Source: Rotaria sp. Silwood1 (Eukaryota > Rotifera > Eurotatoria > Philodinida > Philodinidae). From it: 64,000 nt of DNA. How positions within the stretch are numbered: the stretch's first letter is position 1; the number at the start of each line of letters is the position of its first letter. Of the stretch, positions 36,515 to 48,708 are shown piece by piece. Both the position numbers and the translations under genes were made by a program. Location of the stretch: contig CAJNOP010000010.1 of NCBI GenBank assembly GCA_905250075.1, positions 3,229,822-3,293,821 on the forward strand, read 5' to 3'. The notes under the pieces are model-generated. The model was not told where the DNA came from. It was given only the letters and a program-made list of their open reading frames with translations, and did not search any database.

Positions 36515-38214
36515 ATGGTCAACTTGAGTTCAAAATATCCTCCAATAAGTGATTGGTCAATCGAACAAAATAGCGTTTCTCAACATCGATATCTATTTGA
36601 CAATGATAGCTCAAAGAACTCCGGATCGAACAACAATCATTGGTTTGATCATAATATCAAGAATGATACAAAGAATTCAAAAAATCAAAAGTATCTACAA
36701 CAATAGACTTAAATGATAGATGTAGTATTGTTAGCTTTAGATCTTGTTCACCATTGAAATTCTTGCGCTGCTGTTCATCCATATCACCATGGCTACGAGG
36801 TTTAATCCTAGGTTTTCTTGTTGGTGGTTTAGTCTTTTCTGTAATCATTTCACTTTGGTTGACATCAACGGATACAACAACAAGTACAACTATGATGAAA
36901 TCCACTGGTATGTACTTAATTATAGGAAACTATCTGACAAGTCTTTCCATGGTTTCGACAAGATAGGAATACAAACAAAATTAAGTTTTATTAAACTTAA
37001 TAAAGAAAGAAATGATCAATTCTAATAGTTTCATGACTTCCGTGCTAATCTAAATATTAGATTTACTTTTCTTCATGTTCAGAATTATATTTTTAAAAAA
37101 TTCATGTTGTATCCAAATGAAAAATTTGGTGGAAAAATTGCAATATTCTTTTTAATAAAAAAAAGTTGATTGGTTTCTATTTTCAGAATCTTCTACAACA
37201 ATCGGTACAACAGCACCCACATGTAAGCATTCTTTTATGCTGACTACATTGAGAATCTTTTTTTTCTACGTTCAAACAATTTCATTTATTTGATATTATC
37301 CTTTAGCAATCGTTTCGACTGCCAGTACAACTGTAGCAACAACATGTGAGTATACATATAAAAAAGTCTCGAAACCTAAAGATAATACTGGTTCACTATT
37401 TTAAATAGCCAGTAGAAATACAAATTTATAGAGATCGTACAGAACCAATTTTCAGTATTTAACATATCATAATATGTTTTCCAATAAAACTCCCTCCATT
37501 CAATCTAGTTCACTTTATCACAATAGTTCATGAATTTTTATCTACCTATGTTTTTCTGTATATAAATAGTGGCTAGTACAACAGCTAGTACAGCTTCTAC
37601 GTCGAGCACTGCAGCAACTTCTGCATCTACGTCGAGCACTGCAGGAACTTCTGCATCGACGTCGATAATAAGTTCTTCTTCAAGCACTTTAACAAGTAAG
37701 TTGTAGCATGAGAAAAAAGATATTCGATGTAATATTGTTTTCGATAGCTACTTCATGCAACACACCCACTAGTACTGTTCTCTCATACTCACGAGGACCG
37801 AGCAGTTATACATTAATATCCTACAACTACGCAGCTACATCAAGTGGTATCGGAGTCCTTGAATTTGGATTTACTAGCCAGGATAGTGGTAACGAGTGGT
37901 ATTTGGATGACGTTAGTTTACAGGATGTAAATGCATCGAGTTTAGAAATGCTTGTCAACGGTAATTTTGAGAACGGTACACTTATCGGATGGCAATCACT
38001 ATGCACGACACAATGCAACAGGCCATCATCGAGAGGCGACATTAGCAATACAATTTGCCACAATAGTTCGTATTGCTACAAAGATTCATGTAAAAGCGAC
38101 TATGATTATTTGCGGCAGACATTTACCCAGACAGCAGGACATATTTATACGCTAAGCTTTTGGTTGCTCAGTGATAGTCGTAATGGTCAATATGCTTCTG
38201 TTAAATTTTATTAA
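36515..38214 (+). CDS. Ser/Thr-rich single-pass membrane protein with conserved bdelloid ectodomain
   Basis: The N-terminal cytosolic part is MVNLSSKYPPISDWSIEQNS (from 36515). A membrane segment RGLILGFLVGGLVFSVIISL follows (about 36793-36852), then Thr/Ser-rich stalk exons (37188-37222, 37307-37346, about 37570-37692 with a tandem 36 bp TSASTSSTAG unit). The ectodomain exon (to 38214) contains SYSRGPSSYTLISYNYAA, LEFGFTSQDSGNEWYLDDVS, LVNGNFENGTLIGW, paired cysteines and AGHIYTLSFWL. The ectodomain looks like a galactose-binding-type beta-sandwich of a family common in bdelloids; function unknown. The N-terminal frame and the membrane-segment frame are offset by one base near 36690 with no room for an intron, so this copy is either a frameshifted pseudogene or contains a sequence error; downstream exons splice cleanly. 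Confidence 0.65.
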
Positions 38215-39926
38215 CTTAAGAACCAGAGGATGAACCATCTTTTCATCAGTTCACTTTTTTGACCTGCTAACAAGCGTTTGTTTGATTCTGTGAAATAATC
38301 TTATCACTAACACATAATTAAAATAAAGATGAACACTTTTTATTCAAGAAATATCCACTGTCTAGAAACTGGAAATTCACGGACATGAAGTGGAATTCAG
38401 CGTTTGAAAAATCCATATCGAGATTGTATGTCTCAGTCTTTGCAACTCTGTTGTGTGAAATCGTGTACGACAGTGTTTCGAGTCACACTTATTATAAGAT
38501 GCCTTGGATTTCATCTCAATTACTGTTCAATTATCTATATCTAGATGATGGGTGCTGCTGATTTCTGAATTTTGTAATGTACTTCATAACTGTTTACTCA
38601 TATCGTCAATTTGTTATCAAAATTGACGGTTCGAGCGGTACACCTTTTTTTTATCAAGTCATTTATAGTTTCGCCTATTAAATTAATATTTTCTGTCTGG
38701 AAGAGATCGATTTCAACTCAAAAAGTCAATTTTGGTATCCTACGGTATATTTTATTCGATGGTGTCATTTTTAATACACATTTTCTCGGTGTACATCCTA
38801 GTGTATATTACTGGCTTTTTTTTTTGATTCGAAAGATCAAATTTTTGTCTATAAATTGTTGGGATAGATTTAAAAAAAATATACATCCGTTGTTCAGATA
38901 TATGAAAATCTTGGAAAGAGCTCACAACAGTTTTGTGATTCTCAGTTTCAAACAGTCATTACACATAAAGGAAAACAAATTTAAAAAATGTTTTTCACCA
39001 ATTTCTAGGCACAAGTTTGTTATTCATTTTAGAACAGCTCTGCTTATTATCGGTGCTACCATGCATGAGGAAAATGTTCCGTACCAAAAATCTCGTTTTT
39101 AGAACAAAATTCTGTATAACAGCACAATTATGAAAAATGATTGGTTCGATTTTTTTTTCATATGCTAGTTAGGTCATTTTCTCTATTTCTTGAAATTTTC
39201 ATTGAGGTCAGTTGTATTGTTTAGAAGAGAGGTTTCAGATAGAGGTTCTTCCTTAAGATGCAGCCAAGTACGTCTATATGTGAAGCGCATCACTCTTCCC
39301 GTTTCTTGCTATTCGAAATGATTCATAGTTAACAAATTTCTTAAAATATTTCAATTAATATACATGATATAAACCATTGATTGAACGTTCATCGTAGGAG
39401 AATTTTGAAAAATAAATCGTTCCATCTTAAAAATAGTGATTAACTCGTTGAAGTAAAGCATTATAGAAATGTGACTACAATTTTTTCGTTGCCGATCTGT
39501 TTGAATTTTGTTCTACTTGAACATATCTTTCAATTCAAATGATTTAGAAACCGGTGTTGACCATAGCAATTTGTTGGTGAATTTTAGTTTAAGTAAAAAC
39601 CGATGGTCTTTTCTTAATCAAGTTTTTTGTCATCCATGCGATCAAATGACCTTGTATAGGTTACATCAATTGTTTTTATTCAAATAATTAATCAACTGAA
39701 CAACTAAAATTGAGTATATTCCAAGTGATCGAAGGACAACTATAGTTATCGTTTGAGATGTCGAGAAATTTTTCAATAGATATCACTAGATAATAATCTC
39801 TGCAAAGGTAACTAACGCCATCTGAAAAAATATTCTATTGATCGATCAATGAAATGCTTAACTATTAACAATCATGAAAAAAACCAACAACTACTAAATT
39901 TTTGTTTTGAAATGAATTAAAAGAAA
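38215..39926. other. Intergenic region
   Basis: 1.7 kb, AT-rich. A 163-codon frame (38611-39102) begins only at TTG and matches no family I know. Nothing supported. Confidence 0.5.
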
Positions 39927-42090
39927 ATGCTAACTATTAATTTTCTTCAGCAGACAAGTCGTCGTTTAGTTATTAATAAAGCTCGACTGACTTTTTCTTC
40001 ATCATCTTATTCAAAACCTAGTGAAACACAAACTAAAACTGATGCAACTTCACAGAATTATCCAGGATTTTACAATACAGCAAATGTTGATCGTGTTGAT
40101 TTACATGATTTAAAAAAATCAATAGCACCATCACTAAAGATTGAAAGTTCAGAAGCAGTGCCTCCAAATGATCTTTTAGAAGCTAAACGAGTTGAACAAA
40201 CAAAGACAAATGACAAAACAACAATACCAGTTGTTACAAGTACCGAAAAATTTTCTTCTGGTCTTTCATCAATTCAAGCAACATCATCAATAACTCCAAC
40301 AGGTGATGGTCTTTTTCATGGTGCTAAAGTATCGAATACACCTGTTTCACCAGGTATACCAATTACAGCAAAAACACCACCAATAACTAATGTATCATCA
40401 ACGACCAATGAAGATTCTTCAAGAAAAGGCGAACAAATTCCATCATCAGGTTTTTCTGCTTTTCTTCGAAGTATTCGTTCTGGTTTACCATTTTTCCCAT
40501 CATCAAAAAGAAGTTCTAAACCATTTGATATTGCTACAACGCGTGAATATTTTATTCCGGTATGTAGCTTATTCTTTGAATAATCATTCATTAAACAGGA
40601 AATTTCATTTTCTTCTTTTATTTTCTATAGCTGACACGTCCTTCATTAATTCGTTTAATTGCCACTGATCCTAATTTAATTGATGATAAAGAAGATCGTG
40701 CTTTATTTCATGAATTATGTCATGGTTTTGATAGTGCTGTTGTTCAACATTATCATCCAATATTAAATGAATTAAAATATTTATTTAATCCATTAAATCC
40801 TGATAATGAAACAATTGATAATCGTCGTATATCATATCGTGATCGTTTAGATAATGAATATTGGTTATTACAAAAAATAAATGATTTACTTCATCGAGCC
40901 AACTTTACTGAATTACCACGAAATATTCTTCTTGATAAATTTATTCATCATGAAGATTCATTATTATCATCAAATATTAATATTAAAATTGATGGTTATG
41001 ATTATGATGTTTTAAAATTTTGGATACTTGGTCGTGAACATATGTTAGTTGAAGATAAACCTTGGTGGAAAAAATTCTTTAAAAAAAATAGTCAAACTAT
41101 ATCAAGAGATTATTTCAAACGTGTTATTTTAGCTGTACGTCTTAAAGGACAAGATCGTTTATATCTAAAAGCATTTCGAGATATACCATTACAAAGTTTA
41201 ACACAACTATTACCTGTTGGAAAATTACAAATAGGAAATTTTGAACAACAACTTATTCGTTTAACATTTCTTATTGGTACTGGTACATTTGTAACACATT
41301 TAATAACAACAATGGCAAATTATCCATTACCAGGATTAGTTATTGGAGGAAGTAGTTTAACCTTACTATTTGGTCTATGGTCATTAAGAAATTTTCATAG
41401 ATCAAAAATAAATTATTTATCACATATGAGTCAATTATTATTTTATAAAAATATTGCATCGAATAAACAATTATTAGCTATGATTATTGATCGTGCTGAA
41501 GATGAATTAAGTAAAGAAGTGTAAGTAAAATAATTATGATGCTATCATTTTAACAATAGTCTTATTATGTAGAGTTTAAATTAAGTGCTAGATCTCAAAG
41601 AACGATAAAAAAATAATTCACCTAAAGTTAATTTATTGATAATTTCGTTTATTTCTAGTCTTCTTGTTTATATGTTCATATTCTGGAAGCAAAACGAAAA
41701 TATGACATTAACAAAAAAAAATCTTGAACTTGAAATAGAAAATTGGATTCGTTCTAAAACAAATACAGATATTACATTTAATAGTGATCAATCCATTGAA
41801 TTTCTTCGTAAACTAGGTATTATACGTATTTTTCATCTAGACAAATCATTATTTTTATTTATCTTTTATTCATAGGTATTATTCTACCTGATGATCTATC
41901 ACGGCCAAATTGTTTAAAAGTAATACCATATAAAGAAGTTGTTGGTATTCTTCCAAAAACATCACGAACATTAAGTGAAAAAAATGAAGAATGGGATTTA
42001 ATTGAAGGTTATGATAAAAAATATTTTGAACTTGATTGGAAAACAGTTCTTAATGAAGATAAACTTCTAAACAAAACTGGATGGCATTGA
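39927..42090 (+). CDS. TMEM143: TMEM143-like mitochondrial membrane protein (DUF3754)
   Basis: About 635 residues in four exons (39927-40560, about 40631-41523, about 41660-41830, about 41876-42090). The N-terminus looks like a mitochondrial presequence (MLTINFLQQTSRRLVINKAR), followed by about 170 low-complexity residues absent from the human protein. The DUF3754 core matches TMEM143: TTREYFIPLTRPSLIRLI, HGFDSAVVQHYHPILNELKY, LFNPLNPDNETID, RDYFKRVILAVRLKGQDRLY, LKAFRDIPLQSLTQLLP. Two hydrophobic segments follow (LTFLIGTGTFVTHLI and GLVIGGSSLTLLFGLWSL), then LLFYKNIASNKQLL and an ENWIRSKTNTDITFNSD tail. The molecular function of the family is not established. Confidence 0.9.
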
Positions 42091-43761
42091 AATATGTTTC
42101 TATCCTAATTAAAAAACAAAATAACAGACTAGATTAGTGTGCAATGATTCTTTTAACATCATTCTTGTTTTACTATTTTTCATCTCTTCATTTGATTGGC
42201 ACTTATAAATCAGTGTGCGTGTGTGTATAGAAAATTTGTTGAAACAGCTCCGTACATTATTGTATTCATTAAGGCGAACACTTCTTCTTTTTTCTTGAGT
42301 TTCGTATTTTTAGATAATAAAATTGACCATATGTGTCCAGTCTGGAGTCCTTTGATTGTGTCCAAGCCGAAAAGTTTGATTCATTTATTTATGTCAAATT
42401 AGCTATCTCATTTCAGTCTGGATATTTGATAGAACTTGAGCATTTTTATATAAATAAGAAACACATGAAAATAGCATTAAGAGATTCTACCATAGTTACA
42501 AAACTTATCAGAAAACCCCTTTTGAAACTGAGGAAGATTGACATTTGAACGTAGTATCATCAAATTACAAGATTTCAAATGCTATGACTAGGATATAAAA
42601 GCGATAATATGATTGTTGACTTTTGTCTCTTATTGATGACAAGCAATTTCTGTTTTCATTCGAGAATAATTCTATTAGAAAGATAAAAAAATTATTGGAT
42701 CATATTTTTGAAAACTTTTCGGAAACAATAGCTATTGAAAATTTGCCGCTATGTTCAAGTATTTTCACAGAATAATCTACGTAGGTTATAATGAGTGTTT
42801 CACGATTGTCTTGAGTTTTTATATATGAATTATACAAAAGTATATAGAGAGCAGTAGACTGCATGATGAAAAACGTTTGACAGAGAGTCAAGTTGACTTA
42901 CAGAGCTCTAATCCTGATTAACAGAGACATTTGTGGTGTCAATTTGAATTCTAATTCAATGAATTCAATCAGATATTTAAAAGATAAAATTCAAAGATTG
43001 ATGAATTGTACAGAATTTCGAATGAACATTTGGCATGTAAACTAGTGAAATTTTAGTATGAATACACAGGAAAACGAAGCATATCAATTTACTCATTTTT
43101 ATAAATAATTTCAACATAGCATATATAATAGTCTTGCACAAAGAAATTGATTCAATTTCTTCTTAGACTGAACGCAACAATGAATGACGATAATATACTA
43201 GATAAATATTTAATTCAATTAAAATCAGCTCTAAGTGAAAAAAAATCTTACAGAAATTCAAAATTGTCTAGAAAAATTGATCGTTTCAGCATATCATTAT
43301 TAATAGAAAGCCACAAAGAGAACGATAGATATGTTCATGTACAAAAAAACTTGAATCTACAAACATATATTTTATGATATTAATGATTTTCGAAATTAAA
43401 AAATGATTCATTCATAATAAACAAAGAATATACGTCTCCTTTATTTGAATTTCTGTGTCTCATAACAGTTATTGTCATTTTTCTATTCAAATGAATTTCT
43501 ACGAAATCAAAACAAAAATTCTTTTATCTTCACATATTTTTTGCTTTATTCCAAGAAAAAGATCTAATGCAATATCGATGAATAATATTTTGATGTTATC
43601 ACGCTGCTTTTGCTTTTACCTTTTTGTTGTCATCAAGGTTTTCTTTCTGTTTAATAGTGACGAAAGAAATAAAAAAGAACGTGTCATATTCAAAAGAAAA
43701 AAAAAAGGTCGTATAAAAAAAACAAAACGTATCACACAATCGATTTTTTTTGTAATGCAAT
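42091..43761. other. Intergenic region
   Basis: 1.7 kb without recognisable genes or elements; A/T-rich, with several short unsupported frames. Confidence 0.5.
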
Positions 43762-45585
43762 ATGTATTTATCGAAACTAGAACAATTACCTGATGAAATT
43801 CTACTTAAAATTTGTATTTATTTAAAACCGTTTGATATTATTAATAGTTTTGGACAATTAAATACTCGTTTAGAACAAACTATAAGTCAATATCGACATG
43901 ATGCAGATCTTCATCATTTAACTTTTAGTCAATTTCAACGATGGTCAAATCATCTTTTATTATACACAGCTGAATCAATTGTAAATTTAGTGGTAAGTAA
44001 TTGGAATTCTCCTGGACAAATTTATTATTTTAATCAATTAACAAAAGATTATGATTCGCTTTATGAATTATTTCCAAATATAAAACAACTTCGATTAATT
44101 GATTTTACAAATGATGATATTGAAATTCTTTCGAAACTTTATCTGATTGAAAAAGTTTTTATTGATGCTGATGCATTAATAAAATTAACATATTCAACAC
44201 ATATATTACTTGATAAATATCTTTTTTGTTCATTTAATTATTTTAAAGAAATACGTTTATGGGGTGTTGAAAATGGTATTCGATTACAACATAATGCAAA
44301 GATAACAGAAAATTTTTATCTCGAACGATTAACAATTAGTGTGGCACTTTTAGATGATCTTATTTTAATGTTTAGACGTTCACCAAATTTAATACATTTT
44401 AATATTGAAGTAGCTCAATATACGACAAAAGAATTACGACAAAATGCTACTTTAGAAATGTTACCCAAACATATAAAATTTTTTCATTTTCAAACAACTG
44501 ATCAAAATGCATTAACATATGAAGATTTAGATAAACTTGTTAGTAATATGCCAACCATTGAACTACTTTCACTAGATATAGATACAAATGATCTTAGTTA
44601 TGGTGATGGATATAATTGGCATAATATGTTATCAACTTTATCAAATTTAAAGCATACTTATTTTAAAATACGAATTTGTTTAACATCAGATATGATACCT
44701 GTTAGTATCGATTCTATTTTAGAATCATTTCAACAAGCTAATTTACCAATATGTTGCTATGCTGATACTAAAACACTACATATTGATACTGTGCCATATG
44801 ATATGACAGAATTTAAGACAAATATGAGTGTAACAATATCACCGAGTGCAAAATTAGCTAAAACAACAAATATAGAATTATTTGAACAACCGGCAAAACG
44901 TGTTCAAACACTTATAGTGGACGGACAACATGATTCAACGCCAATAGAGAATTGGTTATATGTTATTAATCGTTTTTCAGGAATCGAAATACTTCAAATC
45001 AATGCAGTAAATATACCGGAAGATGAAAATAATAATAATGTTGAAAATCATAATAAAAATATTCGATTACCACATCTCAGTTATTTACATTATATTCGAT
45101 CAACAAGTTGTAAAGTACATATTCCTTTTTTTAAATATCTTGCAAATAATACAATAGTTAGTCCACAATTAAAAGCATTATCAATGATGTTTGGAGATTT
45201 AATTTATTTATGTAAACGCTTATCTGATTGTAGTCTTGAGCGAATAAGTGAACTTTGGTTATATGGTGGTGATGCTGATGGTCGTGTTACTTTAAAAGAT
45301 ATTGATTTGTTACTAAAAACATTTCCTTGTTTATATCATTTTGTTTTTAATAATCAATCGAGTAGACTTATGAATAGAGACATTCAATCAATAGTTGAAA
45401 TGATTCTACGGTCATCACCAAAGTTAATTAGTCTTCGAATTTCATGTAATAAAGGTTCACTTAAATTATCATCATTTATGGATAATGAAACGTGTAGTGC
45501 TTGGATTAAACAAATATGTGGCCTTAATAATCATGAACAAATTTTTGTGTTAGTAAATAAAAAAATGTTATCTGTTTGGAAATAA
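43762..45585 (+). CDS. F-box protein, intronless (bdelloid-type, 607 aa)
   Basis: Single uninterrupted exon with ATG at 43762. The N-terminal F-box is LSKLEQLPDEILLKICIYL...IINSFGQLNTRLEQ (residues 3-45), so a role as a substrate adaptor of SCF-type ubiquitin ligases is likely. The rest forms degenerate leucine-rich, repeat-like strands (LFPNIKQLRLIDFTNDDIEI, FRRSPNLIHFNIEV, NMPTIELLSLDIDT, LKTFPCLYHFVFNNQSSR), consistent with a horseshoe fold. A paralogue of nearly the same length is at 60074-61885, with about half the residues identical by eye. The target is unknown. Confidence 0.85.
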   Translation: MYLSKLEQLPDEILLKICIYLKPFDIINSFGQLNTRLEQTISQYRHDADLHHLTFSQFQRWSNHLLLYTAESIVNLVVSNWNSPGQIYYFNQLTKDYDSLYELFPNIKQLRLIDFTNDDIEILSKLYLIEKVFIDADALIKLTYSTHILLDKYLFCSFNYFKEIRLWGVENGIRLQHNAKITENFYLERLTISVALLDDLILMFRRSPNLIHFNIEVAQYTTKELRQNATLEMLPKHIKFFHFQTTDQNALTYEDLDKLVSNMPTIELLSLDIDTNDLSYGDGYNWHNMLSTLSNLKHTYFKIRICLTSDMIPVSIDSILESFQQANLPICCYADTKTLHIDTVPYDMTEFKTNMSVTISPSAKLAKTTNIELFEQPAKRVQTLIVDGQHDSTPIENWLYVINRFSGIEILQINAVNIPEDENNNNVENHNKNIRLPHLSYLHYIRSTSCKVHIPFFKYLANNTIVSPQLKALSMMFGDLIYLCKRLSDCSLERISELWLYGGDADGRVTLKDIDLLLKTFPCLYHFVFNNQSSRLMNRDIQSIVEMILRSSPKLISLRISCNKGSLKLSSFMDNETCSAWIKQICGLNNHEQIFVLVNKKMLSVWK

Positions 45586-46664
45586 CATAAATTTTTGGCA
45601 GATTTTCTTGTTAATTATTAATAAAAGTAGTTCTATTCAAAAACTACATTCACTACTGACATATAAAAAGAAAAACAAAATTACTCAATAATATTACGAA
45701 AAAATGCTTCCTTAATTAAAGTAATATTCTTAAGTTTAAAATCTAATACTAAACCTCTCACTGCAATAGAAGATTCTTCTCCTTAATTGGTTAATATAAA
45801 AAATAGAGATCAACATTATTTCTAGGCTTTCAAAGCTCTATAAAAAAAACCTTTTTGCGTTTACAATTGTCTAATGAAAACAAATATTTATGTTTTCTGC
45901 TGGAGTATATTTGTAAAAAAACGAACTACTCTATACCAAACTCGTACCCTGTTTGATCTTTACTGGTGAGAAAATTTTTTATCGACATGCCATTTTTCTG
46001 TGATAAAACTTGTTGATAGAGAATTTACTTTCTCTTATCAAAAATAATCAAATAGTGTTGGTTCAAGGACTATTATTTTTTCTTTTCTTCAGTTCGTTCA
46101 AACTGTTTTATGTCTTTAATTGTAGTCTATTTTATTTTTAAAAAACCAGAATCAAAATTGTGTCATGTCAGCTAAGCTCTTCTGGTAATGATCAAATTTA
46201 GGTTTAGGTCGTTGTCACTTAAAGAGAAACGTTAGGTTTGCCTAAAAAGATTGAAGAAAAAAATTTAACATTTGACGTTTAGGAATCAAAAAGAAACATC
46301 ACGGCTATAAAAGACTATACTATGATATTTCGTACTGGACGCTTGTAAAAATCTGAAAAATAACTCTTCTTTGAAGCTATTCCCAATAATCGATTAATAA
46401 TAACAATACAACAAAGCTCTGTGAATCAGTTCAAAAATTATCGACTGTTTACAAATCTGTTCTACAGATTAACTACAACTATTAATGATTGTTTGAGAAA
46501 TTTTCTTAATAATATTTTTCTTCGAATATGAATAATAAATTCCTATGTTGCTACAAAAAAAATCAAAATAAATATTAGTATTTAAATAGCTTCTCAAGCA
46601 ATAAAGATAAATCAATTATGAACTGTATCAAGCTCACATGGTCTATTTACAGATATGGACGATG

Positions 46665-47125
46665 CATTAAATTCTTAATAAATCTTTTCCATCTTATTAA
46701 AAAATATCCTTTTTCATGTTATCATATTTCGACAGATGATGTTGCTTTCTTTCAACTTTATTGATATAAAAATAAATGTACTAGAAAATACACACATCTA
46801 CAATCACTTCAATTTTTCTCTTTATCATTTTGTTTCTGTTATTACCATAATGCAATAGTGAGTCATCAAAGCGATGATAATTGATAAAAAAGACTCTGCC
46901 TTGTGATTTTCTTCCAACTCATTATCAAATTCTAATAACAACAGAAACAAAAAAAAAGATAAGAGAAAGAGAAAAACTAAGATAGCTGTGGATGTGTGTA
47001 CTTCAAGGAGTTTATTTTATATCGATAAAGTTTGAAAAAGACAGTATCCACTGTTGAAACTGTACAACGAGGAAAAGAATACTCTAAAATATCCAAGAAG
47101 AGACTTATTAAGGCCTTCCCCTAAA
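46665..47125. repeat. Near-continuous 460 bp fold-back palindrome
   Basis: The left arm 46670-46870 and right arm 46915-47120 pair almost without interruption at about 70-75%. Blocks: tacacacat plus tttttctctt...tttgtttctgtt (46790-46850) with 46935-47000; caactttattgatataaaaa (46755) with 47015-47035; atttcgacag (46725) with 47050-47062; ttcttaataaatcttttcc (46672) with 47100-47120. Centre near 46893. No coding capacity. Confidence 0.85.
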
Positions 47126-48215
47126 CAATAAATAAATTGACTATGTATAATGATTCGTTGAGATAACATTAAAAAAAAGTACGAGTTTTGTTTTTATCAT
47201 TTCAAGCAATTAACACACAAGCAAGTCATTGAGAAAACGAAAATTATTTCACGAACTTAGTTGATTATTGTTGAAATACAGATTATTAAAGATAAATTTT
47301 CTCTAGATTGAATATTGATATAACATGTCTTGGAATAGTTACCTTGAAAATATAGAAAAAGATAAAATTTCGTTAATTGTTACACAATGATCATTGGCTG
47401 TTAGGAAAACGAACATGCATGATTTAAAATCAATATACGAAAATAGAAAATACTTCATCCAAAAATGCGTACCACAATTTTTTGTTCTTCATAACAAACT
47501 AGATTCAACAGGTAAAAGCTCGTATGAGAAAAATTGTACAAGACAATGTTCAAACATCATGATAATGAATTTTTTAAAGTTAATAGTAAGTATAAGCTTT
47601 TATAGTCAATCCTATGTGCTCAATCAGAAAATAATACTTTTTGAATGTTTGAAAGAATGGAAAAGAATAAACACATCGGTTTATCTCTCAAAAATAGTAA
47701 AGACAACTGGTTTTTTATATTTCATTGTTCGGGAAAATGTCTCTTGGAAACTTCATGCCAATGGAAAAAACTACTTTTCATTAGATAGCTCAATGCATTC
47801 CACCGAATCATACATACATATCGTGAAAAAAATTGTGGAAGTTTTGACTTTCCGAGACCTTACTTTAGAACAATAAATACGCCTCACATTTCTAATACAT
47901 ATTGAATTTATATCATCATGGTTTTCTCATAAGTTCATCTTTGCAAGTGTCATTACATATTGTGCTTTGTTTCAAGTAAAAGCATTTGCAGCCACTCCAG
48001 TATGATGGATTTTCTCCCTGTCCAGCAGATAATAGATAGAGAAGAAGGATTTGATCTGATTCATTCATAACTTTTTTCCATTGCGATGAATAAGACTTTT
48101 TTTTTGTCTTCTATGAACGATTGTTATTTACATGCGCACTCGGATGTTATTAAGCATTTTATAGCATACAGTTACAGCTAACATCATTCGTTTTCTTCGG
48201 GCAACATATATATAT

Positions 48216-48708
48216 GTTACGGTCAAAATTGGAATCTGGTCAAATTTAGAATTTGACCAGACGAAATTGGAATTCTAATTTTGACTGGGCAAAATTAGAA
48301 TATTTTTTTATGATGCATATAAATCAAAGTCACCAGAGTGAATCGAAGAACATATCGGCACAGATGATCCAGAGAGTATGGATCAGAGTTCGAAGGCTAT
48401 CCAGCTATTTTTTGTGGTAGCTGTGAGTGAGGATGGCTGGAAAATAGGAAACCTTGAACAACTGCAATTTTACTAGCAGCTTCATGATCGAGTTTATTCA
48501 GAAATGTCCCCACTGGTATCTGAGTCTTCTTCTGAGTCTCACTCACACCTTCGCTATCCTTTGTGCCAATATGTTCCTCCATTCACTTCAGTTTCTTTGA
48601 TTTATATGTACCATAAAAAAATATTCTAGTTTTGTCCAGTCAAAATTAGAATTCCAATTTCGTCTGGTCAAATTCTAAATTTGACCAGATTCCAATTTTG
48701 ACCGTAAC
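48216..48708. mobile_element. MITE with long terminal inverted repeats in a TA-rich target
   Basis: The left end gttacggtcaaaattggaat and right end attccaattttgaccgtaac are exact complements. The first 95 bp or so of each arm pair nearly perfectly, and weaker pairing (catataaatcaaag, gaacatat.ggcaca) continues almost to the centre, making a 493 bp palindrome. Both sides are flanked by ATATATATA, fitting insertion into a TA repeat, perhaps with TA duplication as in Tc1/mariner MITEs. No transposase. Confidence 0.9.

Noticed and set aside
38611-39102. 163-codon open frame
   Set aside because: Starts at TTG, has no family resemblance and no conserved motif; AT-rich chance frame.
47394-47876. 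160-codon open frame, slightly reminiscent of the frame at 51444-51635 (YFSxxSSM)
   Set aside because: TTG start, weak similarity of about 30 residues only, no splice partners; not enough to call a gene.
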